Below are positions 35,842 to 44,102 of a stretch of DNA of 58,891 nucleotides, one piece after another (the stretch's first letter is position 1; each line of letters begins with the position of its first letter). Below the pieces are notes generated by a model. That model had not been told where the DNA came from. It saw nothing but the letters and a program-made list of their open reading frames with translations, and searched no databases. The stretch is from Bradyrhizobium glycinis. GTDB taxonomy: Bacteria > Pseudomonadota > Alphaproteobacteria > Rhizobiales > Xanthobacteraceae. The stretch covers positions 1 through 58,891 of the forward strand of contig NZ_JACCHQ010000037.1 in NCBI RefSeq assembly GCF_016031655.1, written 5' to 3'. A program made the position numbers and the translations under genes.

Positions 35842-36291
35842 AGTCACAAAACAGCACCGCAGGAGCTGCTGCAGGAAGCCAACGCGGGAGACGATCAATG
35901 CAGACGCATGTTTAGGCGCACGAAGCCACCGCCGCAACGACCGGTCGATCGGGGACAGCTGATCGAGCTTTTGCATCAGCAGCTGGTTCAAATGTTCTAT
36001 CTGAGCTCGCCGTTCGTCGCAGACGCTGCGATCTTGCTCTCCAGCGGTTCTTTCAAGTGAGACGAGAGCTCGCTGCAGGCCGGTGATGCATTCCTTTCGC
36101 AATCTCCTATCGCGCCTGCGAGCTGGTGTCTCGACTGGCCAAACGGCGGAGCGATAATTGTTGCCCCAGCAGCTTGGGAAGCTCGGCGTTTTGTCGAGCT
36201 TTCAAGCAGTTAGCTGCAAAACCCATGCTATATCACATCAACTGCGTCAAAGGCTTACGGGCTCTTCGCAAAACCTATTGAGCGGTGCGCG
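35842..36291. other. Junction between the sugar-type operon and the prophage
   Basis: About 450 bases with no gene I can support. A minus-strand frame at 35782-36102 is open but runs through the regulatory element and lacks motifs. Gene content changes here from metabolic operons to phage-type small overlapping genes, so the left edge of the prophage is probably in or near this stretch. I see no copy of the tRNA-Gly 3' end that would mark the attachment site. Confidence 0.4.
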
Positions 36292-36621
36292 ATGAGCAGC
36301 ACCAGCCGCACGTTTGCGCTTCGCGCCAGACCGATCACCGTGCCCGTACACGAGGTCCAGACCTACATTCTGAACGGTTGGCGGCTTGCCGATGAGCCCC
36401 ATTGTTCGGGAGCGCAGATGGTCCCGCCAGAGCGCTTCCTGGGCGACGATCCGCCTCCCGACCCGCCCCAAATGCGAAGCCCCCCCATCCGGCAAGATGA
36501 GAGGGCCAAATCGCAAAGGCGGGGTAGTGGGTATCAGCGCCAGAACACTACTCCCCTCCACCCTGATCTGCAAGACGCGGCGAATCGCTCCACCGAATAT
36601 TTCGGGAGAGCGACGCGATGA
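36292..36621 (+). CDS. Small phage-type hypothetical protein
   Basis: A 109-residue protein. The first 50 residues look constrained (ITVPVHEVQTYILNGWRLAD, GAQMVPPERFLG), while the tail is rich in proline, arginine and aspartate. I do not recognise a named family. The stop overlaps the next start by 4 bases (ATGA), a typical phage arrangement, which supports it being real. Confidence 0.6.
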   Translation: MSSTSRTFALRARPITVPVHEVQTYILNGWRLADEPHCSGAQMVPPERFLGDDPPPDPPQMRSPPIRQDERAKSQRRGSGYQRQNTTPLHPDLQDAANRSTEYFGRATR

Positions 36622-37016
36622 CCGAAGCAATCCACAAGAAAGCGCGTCGCGCGCGGCCGTCGCTGCGATCGGCATGGAAGGCCGCCAGCGTCACAGAGCG
36701 GCGCCGCTTCATTGCCGAGCTGCTGGTCGACCTTGTGCCGCGAACACCGGCGCCGGCTACGATGACGAGATCAACTCCTCCCGGGGACCCAACCGTCGAC
36801 GAGTTCTTTGCTCGATGCGTGGTTAGAAGCCCCGGCGACCGCGTGCAGTCGTCGGTGCTCTATGAGCGCTACCAGCGTGTGTGCGCGTTACTCGATCGAG
36901 GGCCGATCTCCCACAAGGCCTTCTCGCTCCGGGTCAGTAGTCGCGGCTGTGTCAAGCTACAGAGCAGCGTGATTTGGTGGGTCGACATCAAGCTCGTAGA
37001 GGGTGCCCAGTGCTAG
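36618..37016 (+). CDS. Protein with a phage/plasmid primase C-terminal-like winged-helix domain
   Basis: 132 residues. After a basic N-terminus, residues 65-130 read FFARCVVRSPGDRVQSSVLY, then YQRVCALLDRGPISHKAFSL and a short beta ending in IKLVEGAQC. This matches the small domain at the end of D5-type phage primases, where a fixed S-x-LY-x-x-Y core is followed by a F-x-x-x-L helix. Here the domain stands alone without an ATPase, so it may be a leftover or a DNA-binding regulator. It overlaps its neighbours by 4 and 7 bases. Confidence 0.6.
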   Translation: MTEAIHKKARRARPSLRSAWKAASVTERRRFIAELLVDLVPRTPAPATMTRSTPPGDPTVDEFFARCVVRSPGDRVQSSVLYERYQRVCALLDRGPISHKAFSLRVSSRGCVKLQSSVIWWVDIKLVEGAQC

Positions 37017-38392
37017 ACAACAGTCCTCGCGCCGACCTGCAGCGCCTTCGCCAAGCTCAATCGAGAGAACTACGAGCCGCCACCGAGCTGCTCGACGCGC
37101 GTCAAGCCTGCCTGGATCGGCTGGCCACGATCCATGCCGAGATCGAGAGTTACGAAAGCGAAGAACGGTCGCGAAATCGGCGCCGGCGCTTCGCCAGCCA
37201 GAAGCTTGCGAACGCACACTATCGCGACGGCACGCCGAAAGATCAGCCCGGTCACTTGGCGATCGTTCGGCACTATACCTGGACCCAGAAGGCGCGGCGC
37301 GCACCGCTACGGCGCGGATCGAGATCGCTTGTCGCGCTGCTGCGGCTCCGCGAGCTCGAGCGGCTCTGGGCCGTCCGCTACGGCGGAGTCCTCCCGAACG
37401 ACGACGCCGGTGCGGATGACCTTTGGATCGCCGCTCAGTTGATCCGCCATCGTCAGGGCGATATCTCCGAAAAGGTCGTCGCATGGGCGCGCGTTTGGGC
37501 GCCGTGGTGCTCGGCGCACGAAGCCGTCGCGCTCGCTGCGCACGTCGTCAGTCATCCTTATAATTTCTCTGCCGACACGCTCGCCGAGAAAATCGGGCTG
37601 ACCTATGCCGAGAGGCAATCGCTAGGCATCACCACGATCGGTGCCATGGATGTAGATCCCGCCGAGCGCGAGCGCCTTCGCCGAGCGCGCTATAACGCAA
37701 ATCGGAAACAGAAGCGCCGCGACAACGGCGCGGTCCCACGCGAGCTGCTGGACGTGGCGCCGACGAACGAAAGCCTGCGTCCCTGGGAAGACAAAGGGAT
37801 CAGCCGCGCGACCTGGTATCGCCGGCGCCGCGCGACGAGGGTTTCGAGGGTTTCCGAGCGTTTGCCGACGGTTGAAAAGGGCGGCGACGAGGGTTTTGCG
37901 ACGGTTTTGGGCCAAGCGGTCGGGAGCTTGGGAGTCCGTGGGAGCTTGCCGGCCGAATTCGGCGGCGAACGAGCGGAAAAGCGCGCGCCAGACACGCGTG
38001 AGATTCGCGTGGCGTCAGCAGGCTTCGAAGAAGCCAGGGCGTCGCAAAGACCTGTCTCAAGCGGTGGTTCGGCTCCGGTCGTTCCGGGCGCGGACGTCGC
38101 TCGGGGTGTCCCTTTCGCTCCGCCTCGTCCTCACTCCCTGCGCCGAACCACCGCACATGCGCCGGTGGAAGGATGCGGCTTAAGCGTTCCTCAAAAACTC
38201 GCACCGAACGCGCGGTTGGGCTTGAAGCTATCGAGTGAAGAAAAGACCTCGATTTTAGAAGGCACCTTTCGAGCGTGGGATAACTGTCGCCTCTGCGGCG
38301 AGGAGTTCATCGTTAGGCGACGTCAAGAGTTCGTCTGTAGCGAGGATTGCGGAATAGTGCATTCGGTTCGTGTCGCAAGGCGGATGCAATAA
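37010..38392 (+). CDS. Phage-type hypothetical protein with HTH-like core and C-terminal zinc finger
   Basis: About 460 residues from a GTG at 37010 that overlaps the previous stop. The N-terminal third is coiled-coil-like (LQRLRQAQSRELRAATELLD). The middle has TLAEKIGLTYAERQSLGITT, an HTH-like stretch followed by a basic arginine-rich segment and a GISRATWYRRRR motif. The last 40 residues carry CRLCGEEFIVRRRQEFVCSE with a further cysteine, a probable zinc finger. Proteins of this type occur in rhizobial prophages near replication genes; a role in DNA binding is reasonable, but the function is not known. Confidence 0.65.
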   Translation: MLDNSPRADLQRLRQAQSRELRAATELLDARQACLDRLATIHAEIESYESEERSRNRRRRFASQKLANAHYRDGTPKDQPGHLAIVRHYTWTQKARRAPLRRGSRSLVALLRLRELERLWAVRYGGVLPNDDAGADDLWIAAQLIRHRQGDISEKVVAWARVWAPWCSAHEAVALAAHVVSHPYNFSADTLAEKIGLTYAERQSLGITTIGAMDVDPAERERLRRARYNANRKQKRRDNGAVPRELLDVAPTNESLRPWEDKGISRATWYRRRRATRVSRVSERLPTVEKGGDEGFATVLGQAVGSLGVRGSLPAEFGGERAEKRAPDTREIRVASAGFEEARASQRPVSSGGSAPVVPGADVARGVPFAPPRPHSLRRTTAHAPVEGCGLSVPQKLAPNARLGLKLSSEEKTSILEGTFRAWDNCRLCGEEFIVRRRQEFVCSEDCGIVHSVRVARRMQ

Positions 38393-38487
38393 CCGAGATA
38401 GAAAGGTTTCCGACTTATTCGAAGGCTCTGGGCAGGCTTTCGAACCACGCGGAGATACTGCGCAAGATCGGTACAGTGTCTCCGGAT

Positions 38488-38542
38488 CTGACGGCCAGCA
38501 AATCGAGAGGGAAAATCGAGATGTTGGAGCTATCGAATGAAA
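38488..38542 (+). repeat. 55-base direct repeat, left copy
   Basis: Matches 51548-51602 with one difference (CCAGCA against CCAACA). It runs from CTGACGGCC through AAATCGAGAGGGAAAATCG to ATGTTGGAGCTATCGAATGAAA and so contains the ribosome-binding region and the first codons of the small gene at 38537. The two copies enclose nearly the whole phage gene set. Confidence 0.9.
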
Positions 38543-38790
38543 CCACTGTCGACCGTTTTCTCGCCAGACGTGATTGCGGAATTGTCCAGGCCTGCGCAGC
38601 TGCGGAATCCGCGCTACGCTGAGATTGTCGAAGCAACGACGCCGAAGTGGCATGTCGTCGAGGTCTTTGCGGCCACGCAAGTCGAGAGATCGTAATCACT
38701 CGTGCATGGTCGGCCTTCGACGACCTAGGCGAGGTCGACGCCGAAGGACGAAATGAGACCTTGCTGAAAGCGTTGGGTCTCGCAGCATGA
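38537..38790 (+). pseudogene. Small phage-type gene with an apparent frameshift
   Basis: From the ATG at 38537 the frame gives MKPLSTVFSPDVIAELSRPA and on to WHVVEVFAATQVERS, stopping at 38695. In the next frame the text continues smoothly as REIVITRAWSAFDDLGEVDA to LLKALGLAA with a stop at 38790. Together they would make a protein of about 84 residues. I do not recognise the family. The start lies inside the 55-base repeat shared with the gene before the integrase. Confidence 0.5.
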
Positions 38791-38985
38791 CCTCACATCG
38801 GGCAGTGGGGGGGTAGTAAATCTCTGGAACGAAGGGAAGCTCCTACCGCATGGGTCGTCACGTATAAGAACTTTTTTCGCGGCTCCAATGCGGGAAAATC
38901 AAGATCAATCAAGTTAATCAAGAGGTGTCCGACGACTGCGAAGAAGCATGGCGGCCGCCGCGATGGTGCGGGGCGAAAGCGGAAG
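38791..38985. other. Short gap before the terminase-small-like gene
   Basis: The frame of the next gene is open through this stretch and includes KKHGGRRDGAGRKRK just upstream of its GTG, so the true start is probably earlier, but I see no ATG, GTG or TTG in frame after the last stop. Confidence 0.4.
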
Positions 38986-39573
38986 GTGGTTGATCCGACG
39001 GTCGTCGACCAAGCAACGGTCAACCTCCTGGTCGCGGACGTTCCGCCCGACCAGGTTGAACAGCCCGCGCAGCGCCATGCGCGAACGGCGGTCCTCGCCT
39101 CGGTGAAAAAGATGTTGAATGCCGGTAGCGAGAGTGCTCGCGTCACCGCGGCAAATGGCATTTTGGATCGAGGTTATGGAAAACCGGCCGTCGACATCGG
39201 GGGCGACGCACCGACGCTGTTCTCGCTTGCGCCGGCTACGATCGCGGCCGGCGGATTGGACGCCGTAAGCCTCGAGGTCCGCCTCGAGGCTCGCAAATAT
39301 GCTCGGCTTGCGATCGAGGTTTTGGCGAGAATTGCCGAGTTCGGTCGCAGCGAGTCCGCCTCGGTTTCTGCTGCGACATCGCTGATCAATCGTGGCTGCG
39401 GCACGGTGGGCACAGCGAAGCTTCCGGAAGAACTCAAGGAAACTCGGCTCGGCAAGAAAGAGGCCGCGATGGTGGCGGCCAATCTCGCCGCTACAGGCAA
39501 GTATGCGACCCCACCCCCGCCTGGTGGCAAGCGGCCGCTCGATGATGATGAGAACGATGAAACGAAGCACTGA
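38986..39573 (+). CDS. Small-terminase-like phage protein
   Basis: 195 residues from a GTG at 38986. Upstream, in frame, lies KKHGGRRDGAGRKRK, the N-terminal hallmark of many terminase small subunits and related phage DNA-binding proteins, so the protein is probably longer than the called start. The body includes ARTAVLASVKKMLNAGSESA and VTAANGILDRGYGKPAVDIG, a pattern common in rhizobial phage proteins. It may recognise phage DNA for packaging, but no large terminase is seen nearby. It overlaps the next gene by 17 bases. Confidence 0.6.
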   Translation: MVDPTVVDQATVNLLVADVPPDQVEQPAQRHARTAVLASVKKMLNAGSESARVTAANGILDRGYGKPAVDIGGDAPTLFSLAPATIAAGGLDAVSLEVRLEARKYARLAIEVLARIAEFGRSESASVSAATSLINRGCGTVGTAKLPEELKETRLGKKEAAMVAANLAATGKYATPPPPGGKRPLDDDENDETKH

Positions 39574-40150
39574 ACGCGTCAGCGGCCGCGAACCTAGCGC
39601 GTCGCAGTTCGTTGGCCTTCCTCTGCGAGGGTCTGGGAAAAATCGGCCAACCCCTGCGGCGAGAGGGGCGCGGGGCGCGAGCGACATGCCGATCACCGGC
39701 TTCACAGCGCCGCGGACTCGGCAGGGTCGATACCCTATCTTCTACTCGACTGCCTGCAGGCGTTCGCGCAACATCGCTCAGCTCAAGGGCTACCGCGCCG
39801 AGGGCCGGAATTTTCCGCGCACCACAGCACCCGCGAAGCGCCGTCCGATTGCCAAGACATGCGAGGTGTGCCGCCAGCGCTTCGAGACTTCGAACCCCGC
39901 AACCATTTGCTGCGGCGTCGTGTGCGGGCAGGTGCTGGCCTCCCGCCGCCGCAGCGCGACCAGGACGGCGAAGAGCGTCGCCGCTCGGCAGCGGAACTGC
40001 GAGCATTGCGGAGGCGCCTTTGTGGCACGCCATCCGAGTGGGGCCGCCATCGCCGGCAAGGTGCGTGAGGGGCGCTTCTGCTCGCGCCGTTGCGCCGCCG
40101 ATGCAAAGCGAATGGGAGGGCGGCAGCTCAAGTTGGGACTGCGGTCATGA
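39557..40150 (+). CDS. Cysteine-rich (double zinc-finger) phage-type protein
   Basis: About 197 residues from ATG 39557. It opens with KRSTERVSGREPSASQFVGL and KNRPTPAARGARGA, a linker that recurs in the gene at 41659. The C-terminal half has two cysteine clusters: KTCEVCRQRFETSNP..CC..C and NCEHCGGAFVARHPSG..FCSRRCAAD, likely zinc fingers of HNH-associated type but without the HNH residues. Function unknown; a DNA-binding role is suggested by the clusters. A decayed relative of the second finger is at 41408. Confidence 0.55.
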   Translation: MKRSTERVSGREPSASQFVGLPLRGSGKNRPTPAARGARGASDMPITGFTAPRTRQGRYPIFYSTACRRSRNIAQLKGYRAEGRNFPRTTAPAKRRPIAKTCEVCRQRFETSNPATICCGVVCGQVLASRRRSATRTAKSVAARQRNCEHCGGAFVARHPSGAAIAGKVREGRFCSRRCAADAKRMGGRQLKLGLRS

Positions 40151-40374
40151 GCCGTCGGCGCGCCGAGATGAAGCCCGAAGAGATCGATCGCGCGCGTGAG
40201 CAGGAACGGATGCGACAAGCCCGCCGACGGCAGCGCGCGAAGCGGGGCGATGTGCTGGTGCAGTTGCCGCCGGATGTTGCTGACGAGTTGGGCGACGATA
40301 ACGGCAACGTCGCTGCCCACGCGGTAGAAATCCTGCGAACCTACCTGCGCCGCCTGCAGCGTGACGAAGCGTGA
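40147..40374 (+). CDS. Small basic phage-type protein
   Basis: 75 residues starting at the ATG that overlaps the previous stop (ATGA). It has a very basic helical N-terminus (RAREQERMRQARRRQRAKRG) and then VLVQLPPDVADELGDD with a C-terminal helix (AAHAVEILRTYLRRLQRDEA), reminiscent of ribbon-helix-helix regulators. I give no firm function. Confidence 0.5.
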   Translation: MSRRRAEMKPEEIDRAREQERMRQARRRQRAKRGDVLVQLPPDVADELGDDNGNVAAHAVEILRTYLRRLQRDEA

Positions 40375-40532
40375 CAACGTCTGGGACAAGATTGTCCGCG
40401 CAGCTGGGCAGATCGTTGGCTCGTGTCGTCGAGCTCGTGCGCGATAGCGGCGACGCACAGCTGATCAATCAGGTGGCCGAAGTTATCGAGAATCGATCGC
40501 CGGCAGATCAAGCTTCTCCGGTGAGGCATTGA
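40371..40532 (+). CDS. Very small phage-type ORF
   Basis: A 53-residue frame from a GTG that overlaps the previous stop: MTTSGTRLSAQLGRSLARVV, then LINQVAEVIENRSPAD. It is supported by the overlap and by fitting exactly between its neighbours (the next start is 1 base after its stop). No family recognised. Confidence 0.45.
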   Translation: MTTSGTRLSAQLGRSLARVVELVRDSGDAQLINQVAEVIENRSPADQASPVRH

Positions 40533-40533
40533 T

Positions 40534-40956
40534 ATGGTGCTGACCGAGGACGATCTTCGCGGCCGGAATTGCGCTGTGCAGGCGCTCGCTATCCTATGTC
40601 GGATGACACCGGACGAGGTTTCGGCAAAACTCGATGCCCATGCAATCTTGCTGGGCGAGCCGTCGGCCTTTGTGGAGAACGGCCTGTGCCTCACGCAAGT
40701 GGTAGACGGATATCTGAAATCGGCGGGATGGGCACGTTGGAAGCGCCAAGCCGCTGACTACGGGATGATCCCGTTGCCACCGACTTGTCTTGTACAAATG
40801 CCGGGGCACGTCTTCGCTATGATCAACGGCTTTGTGTGGAATGCATGGTGCTCACCGCCGCCTGGTGTTCGCACCGAGGTACTCGGCTTCTGGTCTCCGC
40901 CTGGAGCGGATTGTGAGATGGCTGTCGCTGACTTCATGGTGAGCGAAGGATGGTGA
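40534..40956 (+). CDS. Small protein with a cysteine-peptidase-like Cys-His-Asn pattern
   Basis: 140 residues. NCAVQALAILCRMTPDEV near the start and GHVFAMINGFVWNAW near residue 92 recall the active-site cysteine, histidine and following asparagine of C39/papain-type folds, in the right order and spacing for a minimal domain. If real, it could cleave peptides or act on a host target. No signal peptide or membrane span. It lies among phage genes with a 2-base gap upstream. The assignment is by pattern only. Confidence 0.5.
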   Translation: MVLTEDDLRGRNCAVQALAILCRMTPDEVSAKLDAHAILLGEPSAFVENGLCLTQVVDGYLKSAGWARWKRQAADYGMIPLPPTCLVQMPGHVFAMINGFVWNAWCSPPPGVRTEVLGFWSPPGADCEMAVADFMVSEGW

Positions 40957-41073
40957 TTGTCCGTGGGGGGGTCGAGAAAAATCGACCCTAAGGGAGTGCG
41001 GACGGCATGGGTAGCAACGCGCACTTTTCCGGGAGTTGGACGAATCTTTTTTTGGTCAGTCAGAGAATGTTAC

Positions 41074-41283
41074 ATGAAGCGCATCGATCCGGCAGAGCTT
41101 GACGACATTGAGCGGGAGCTTGACGAGCTTGAGGCCGTGCTGCGCTCGCAGCGCCAAAGCCGCAGGCGTGCTGCGCCGGCCGTTGGAGGCGGTGCCATAG
41201 CGACGAGCAGCACCTACACCGAATGTCTGCGACCGCGGCCAGCGGCCTTCGCCAAGGCTGGTCAGCGATGGGCCTGGGTCTGA
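41074..41283 (+). CDS. Small hypothetical phage-type protein
   Basis: 69 residues with a strongly acidic helical start (IDPAELDDIERELDELEAVL) that looks like a coiled coil, and a basic tail. The last 60 bases overlap the start of the remnant at 41223. Function unknown. Confidence 0.45.
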   Translation: MKRIDPAELDDIERELDELEAVLRSQRQSRRRAAPAVGGGAIATSSTYTECLRPRPAAFAKAGQRWAWV

Positions 41284-41408
41284 TCCGTGCGGCCGCGCAA
41301 GCCGGCTATGGTGGTTCGAGAATGGCCGCCTGGCGCCTGATGCGCGATCAGCGCGTGCTCGACGAGATCCAGCGATTGAGTTCGCGTCGCATCTTGGGAG
41401 CCCCTTGA
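41223..41408 (+). CDS. Remnant of a terminase-small-like protein
   Basis: 61 residues; the C-terminal part AAAQAGYGGSRMAAWRLMRD-QRVLDEIQRL resembles the repeat region of small terminase-type proteins (A-A-x-x-A-G-Y ... R-x-L-x-x-I). The same LMRDQRVLDEI text recurs at 43951 inside a truncated ATPase gene, so it is part of a duplicated and rearranged segment. Probably not a functional gene. Confidence 0.4.
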   Translation: MSATAASGLRQGWSAMGLGLIRAAAQAGYGGSRMAAWRLMRDQRVLDEIQRLSSRRILGAP

Positions 41409-41660
41409 TGGCTAGGAAACAATTAAACTCAGCGACGTCGAAGAGCGACGGCGCGTCTGTGAGCCACTGTCGATCGTCTTTCGTCGCTCGCCACCCCAGC
41501 GGCTCCGCGATCGCCGGCAAGGGCGCGCGCGGGAGGGTCGCTTCTGCTCGCGCCGCTGCGCCGGGGGGCCTTTCGGACGGCGACGGCCAAGGCGATCGGC
41601 GCAGGACGAGTTGCCGTTCGAGGAGGCTACGCCTCCCATGCACAGAGGGAAATTGATCAT
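41408..41660 (+). pseudogene. Decayed copy of the zinc-finger gene
   Basis: From the ATG at 41408 the first frame gives SFVARHPSGSAIAGKGARG, matching FVARHPSGAAIAGKVREG in the gene at 39557; the next frame then gives REGRFCSRRCAGG, matching REGRFCSRRCAAD. One frameshift between them breaks the copy. It shows duplication of this gene followed by decay. Confidence 0.6.
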
Positions 41661-42132
41661 GGCGCGACCTGATGCCGTAAGCTTGCGAGGGAAAAATCGG
41701 CCAACTCCTGCGGCGAGAAGGGCGCGGGGAGCCGCGAATGACGTTCCGATGACGGACATCGTGCTGATGTCAGTCGCGCTCGATGACGTGCGGAAGAGAG
41801 CACAGGCGGGCGATCCGAAAGCGATCGAAATCATGGCCAGGTTTTTTCGTGACCCGTCGACGACGCAGACAAAGCGCTTGCGCAACGATGATCTGAGAGC
41901 CCTCGCTCAGAAGCTGATCGTCAGCCTGCAGTGCTCGCCCCACCGGGCGGCCACGATGCTGACCATGGCGGGCGAAGTCCTGCAGCAGCCCGGCCGTTCG
42001 CTTTCACCAAGTTCGTTCGGCCGTTTGTCGCCAGACGAGCTGCGCGACCTGGAGAACGAGGTTCGCAGGCTGATCGGGTACAGACTCCCGTGGCCTTGCC
42101 AGCGCTCCATGATCTCAATCTGCAAACTTTGA
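41659..42132 (+). CDS. Phage-type hypothetical protein
   Basis: About 157 residues from ATG 41659. The start MARPDAVSLRGKNRPTPAAR resembles the linker in the gene at 39557; the rest is helical (MSVALDDVRKRAQAGDPKAI, RNDDLRALAQKLIVSL, LSPDELRDLENEVRRLIGYR). I do not know the family. It overlaps the end of the decayed finger copy. Confidence 0.5.
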   Translation: MARPDAVSLRGKNRPTPAARRARGAANDVPMTDIVLMSVALDDVRKRAQAGDPKAIEIMARFFRDPSTTQTKRLRNDDLRALAQKLIVSLQCSPHRAATMLTMAGEVLQQPGRSLSPSSFGRLSPDELRDLENEVRRLIGYRLPWPCQRSMISICKL

Positions 42133-42222
42133 TATTGAATTTGCAGACCTCATTGCGGTGTCCTCTCCGGGACGACCTCGGCGGCAGTCGAGGGAAATGG
42201 TGCCAGGAGCAAAGACCCGCCC

Positions 42223-42720
42223 ATGAACGCGATCTCTAACCCGGATTCGGCCGCCGTCTCCGCCGAAATCGAGCCCATTTTTGTCGGCACCAAGTCGGCC
42301 AGCCTCGACCGCGCCCAGGCCGCAGTGGCGGCATTGCGAGACGAATTGGAGGAGATCAACAAACGTCTCGCGCCGGAACGGATGGCTGCTTGGAAAGCCG
42401 GGGGTAATATCCCGAGCTTCGCCGAGGCCCCTCTCAAGGCATGTCAAGAAAAGCTGACCGTTGCCAGGCAGAAGCTCGACCGAGAGCGCGAAGCTTACCA
42501 GCCTAAGCTTCAAGCGGCGATCCGGCCCGCTCGCCAGAAGGCCGGCAGATTCGTGGCAGAAGCGCTGATTCCGGTCGAGAATGCCATTGCCATTCTCGCG
42601 GAGATCAATCGACACGCAGTGATGTCCGGCATCATTTTGCCGGACGCGACCGCCTCGAATCTCTGTCATCTTCGGGACGCGCTGCGAGAAGCTGCGCGCC
42701 AGTGCGGAGTCCGAGCATGA
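42223..42720 (+). CDS. Helical hypothetical protein of the prophage
   Basis: 165 residues, mostly alpha-helical with a coiled-coil-like centre (AALRDELEEINKRLAPERMA, KACQEKLTVARQKLDREREA). No family recognised. In several phages a scaffolding or capsid-assembly protein with this composition lies before the protease, but the gene order here only weakly supports that. Confidence 0.55.
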   Translation: MNAISNPDSAAVSAEIEPIFVGTKSASLDRAQAAVAALRDELEEINKRLAPERMAAWKAGGNIPSFAEAPLKACQEKLTVARQKLDREREAYQPKLQAAIRPARQKAGRFVAEALIPVENAIAILAEINRHAVMSGIILPDATASNLCHLRDALREAARQCGVRA

Positions 42721-42834
42721 TGATTGTCGGGTCGGAAGGGACAGTCCTTCCCCTGGGCGACCCGACAATGACGCGGCCGGCGCGGACGCACCGCCGGCCG
42801 CGTCTTTCATACGTTCCTGTTAGGAGAGGCAAAG

Positions 42835-43137
42835 ATGTCCAACATTGTGCCCATGGGTGAGCAAAAGCTCGGCGCGTCCAATAACAGAGAGCGCGTCGCC
42901 GCAGCCTTGCAACGAATCGACAAAGTTCGCGCTCCCGCTGCGAGTACGATGTCTACGCCTGCGTCCGGATCGGCAGTCGGGATTGCGCATGCGATCGGTG
43001 ATGCGGTGGGAAACGCCGTCAAGGGTGCCATTCCTTACGGCCGCTCAATAGATCTCGAGCTGGACGTTGCTCACCGAGGCGCCGATGGATCAGCAACCAC
43101 CGCACGTCTGCGGGTCACCTGCGGAAGCAGCAGATGA
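42835..43137 (+). CDS. Small phage-type protein before the prohead protease
   Basis: 100 residues: a polar start, then an alanine/glycine-rich middle (GSAVGIAHAIGDAVGNAVKG) and a short beta-like end (DGSATTARLRVTCGSSR). The stop overlaps the protease start by 4 bases, so it is expressed with it. Function unknown. Confidence 0.55.
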   Translation: MSNIVPMGEQKLGASNNRERVAAALQRIDKVRAPAASTMSTPASGSAVGIAHAIGDAVGNAVKGAIPYGRSIDLELDVAHRGADGSATTARLRVTCGSSR

Positions 43138-43817
43138 CCCGTATCGCGCGATACCTTGGCTATGCGGTGCTCTTCGGGAGTACAGTGAAGATCGATGGTC
43201 GTTACGAACGATTTGCGCAAGGCGCCTTTTCGGACGCCGATCTGCCGGCGGCAATGCTTCCCATCAAATTCAACGACCACGGCCCGAACGCCCGAACGAT
43301 CGGCGAAGCGAGGACCTTCCAGGATGACGTCGGACTCGGGTTCTACGCGAACGTGCGGCCCGAATGGTCCAGCTTCATCAGGGCGAAGGGCTTCACCAAG
43401 GCATCGATTATGTTCAGCGATCCCACAGTAAAGGCCGACTTCGACCTGGGCGCGAGACGCGAGACGATCGTTAAGGCAAAACTCATCCACATTGCCATCT
43501 GCGGTGACGAGGCAATCTACCAGGACAGCTTAGTTTGGCGTCTCGATGATCATGCTGCGATGCTGCGGGGAAAGAACAGGGATTTGGTTTCGAACTGGGC
43601 CAAGGGTGCGGCTGCGGCCATCAAGCGTCTGCAAGCACGGCGCTCGGCGGCGCCGAAAAATAAAGCCGGGCTCGAAGCTATATTCGAAGTGCACCGACCT
43701 GAGATCGAGCGCATCCGCGCCGTGGCAAGAAGCAATCCAGCCGCGATGGCGTCGGCCGTATGGGGCCATCTCGGGTTCTCCAAGGCCGCTGACAAATTCT
43801 TCGGAAAGGTGCGTTGA
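43134..43817 (+). CDS. HK97-family prohead protease
   Basis: 227 residues. The start IARYLGYAVLFGSTVKIDGR, the repeated AFSDADLPAAMLPIKFNDHG segment (histidine in the active-site region), and LGFYANVRPEW, then GFTKASIMFSD, are typical of U35 prohead proteases, which mature the capsid shell. The C-terminal 70 residues are extra and helical. Normally portal and capsid genes flank this gene; I see neither here, which suggests deletion. Confidence 0.75.
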   Translation: MTRIARYLGYAVLFGSTVKIDGRYERFAQGAFSDADLPAAMLPIKFNDHGPNARTIGEARTFQDDVGLGFYANVRPEWSSFIRAKGFTKASIMFSDPTVKADFDLGARRETIVKAKLIHIAICGDEAIYQDSLVWRLDDHAAMLRGKNRDLVSNWAKGAAAAIKRLQARRSAAPKNKAGLEAIFEVHRPEIERIRAVARSNPAAMASAVWGHLGFSKAADKFFGKVR

Positions 43818-44089
43818 TGCCCGTCCCTCGGATCGTGATCGTCGGCGCCGACAAAGGCGGCGTCGGCAAGACGATGCTCAGCCGCGCGCTGCTGGACTAC
43901 TTTGCCGATCGAGCTGTGAGTTGCCGCGCCTTCGATACCGAGGCGCCGGTTGATGCGCGATCAGCGTGTGCTCGACGAGATCGGGCGATTGAATTCGCGG
44001 CGCGGATGTACCGACGCGCGACCGGGGGGCCGGGCGGCGGTGGTAGGAAACGGCGCCGTCGCCCGCTTCCTTCAAAAACAACAACGTAG
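43817..44089 (+). pseudogene. Truncated ParA/MinD-type ATPase fused to unrelated sequence
   Basis: The first 45 residues are a P-loop ATPase N-terminus (PRIVIVGADKGGVGKTMLSR, then FDTEAP). At about 43950 this text ends and joins 'gttgatgcgcgatcagcgtgtgctcgacgag', which repeats 41337-41370 in the terminase-like remnant. The frame then runs on through meaningless arginine-rich sequence to 44089. So a deletion joined two genes and left only the ATP-binding loop. Confidence 0.7.
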
Positions 44090-44102
44090 AGTGGGAGCGA
44101 AA

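Noticed and set aside
36247..36675. Minus-strand open frame of 142 codons at the left edge of the prophage
   Set aside because: It mirrors two overlapping plus-strand phage genes and shows no motif.
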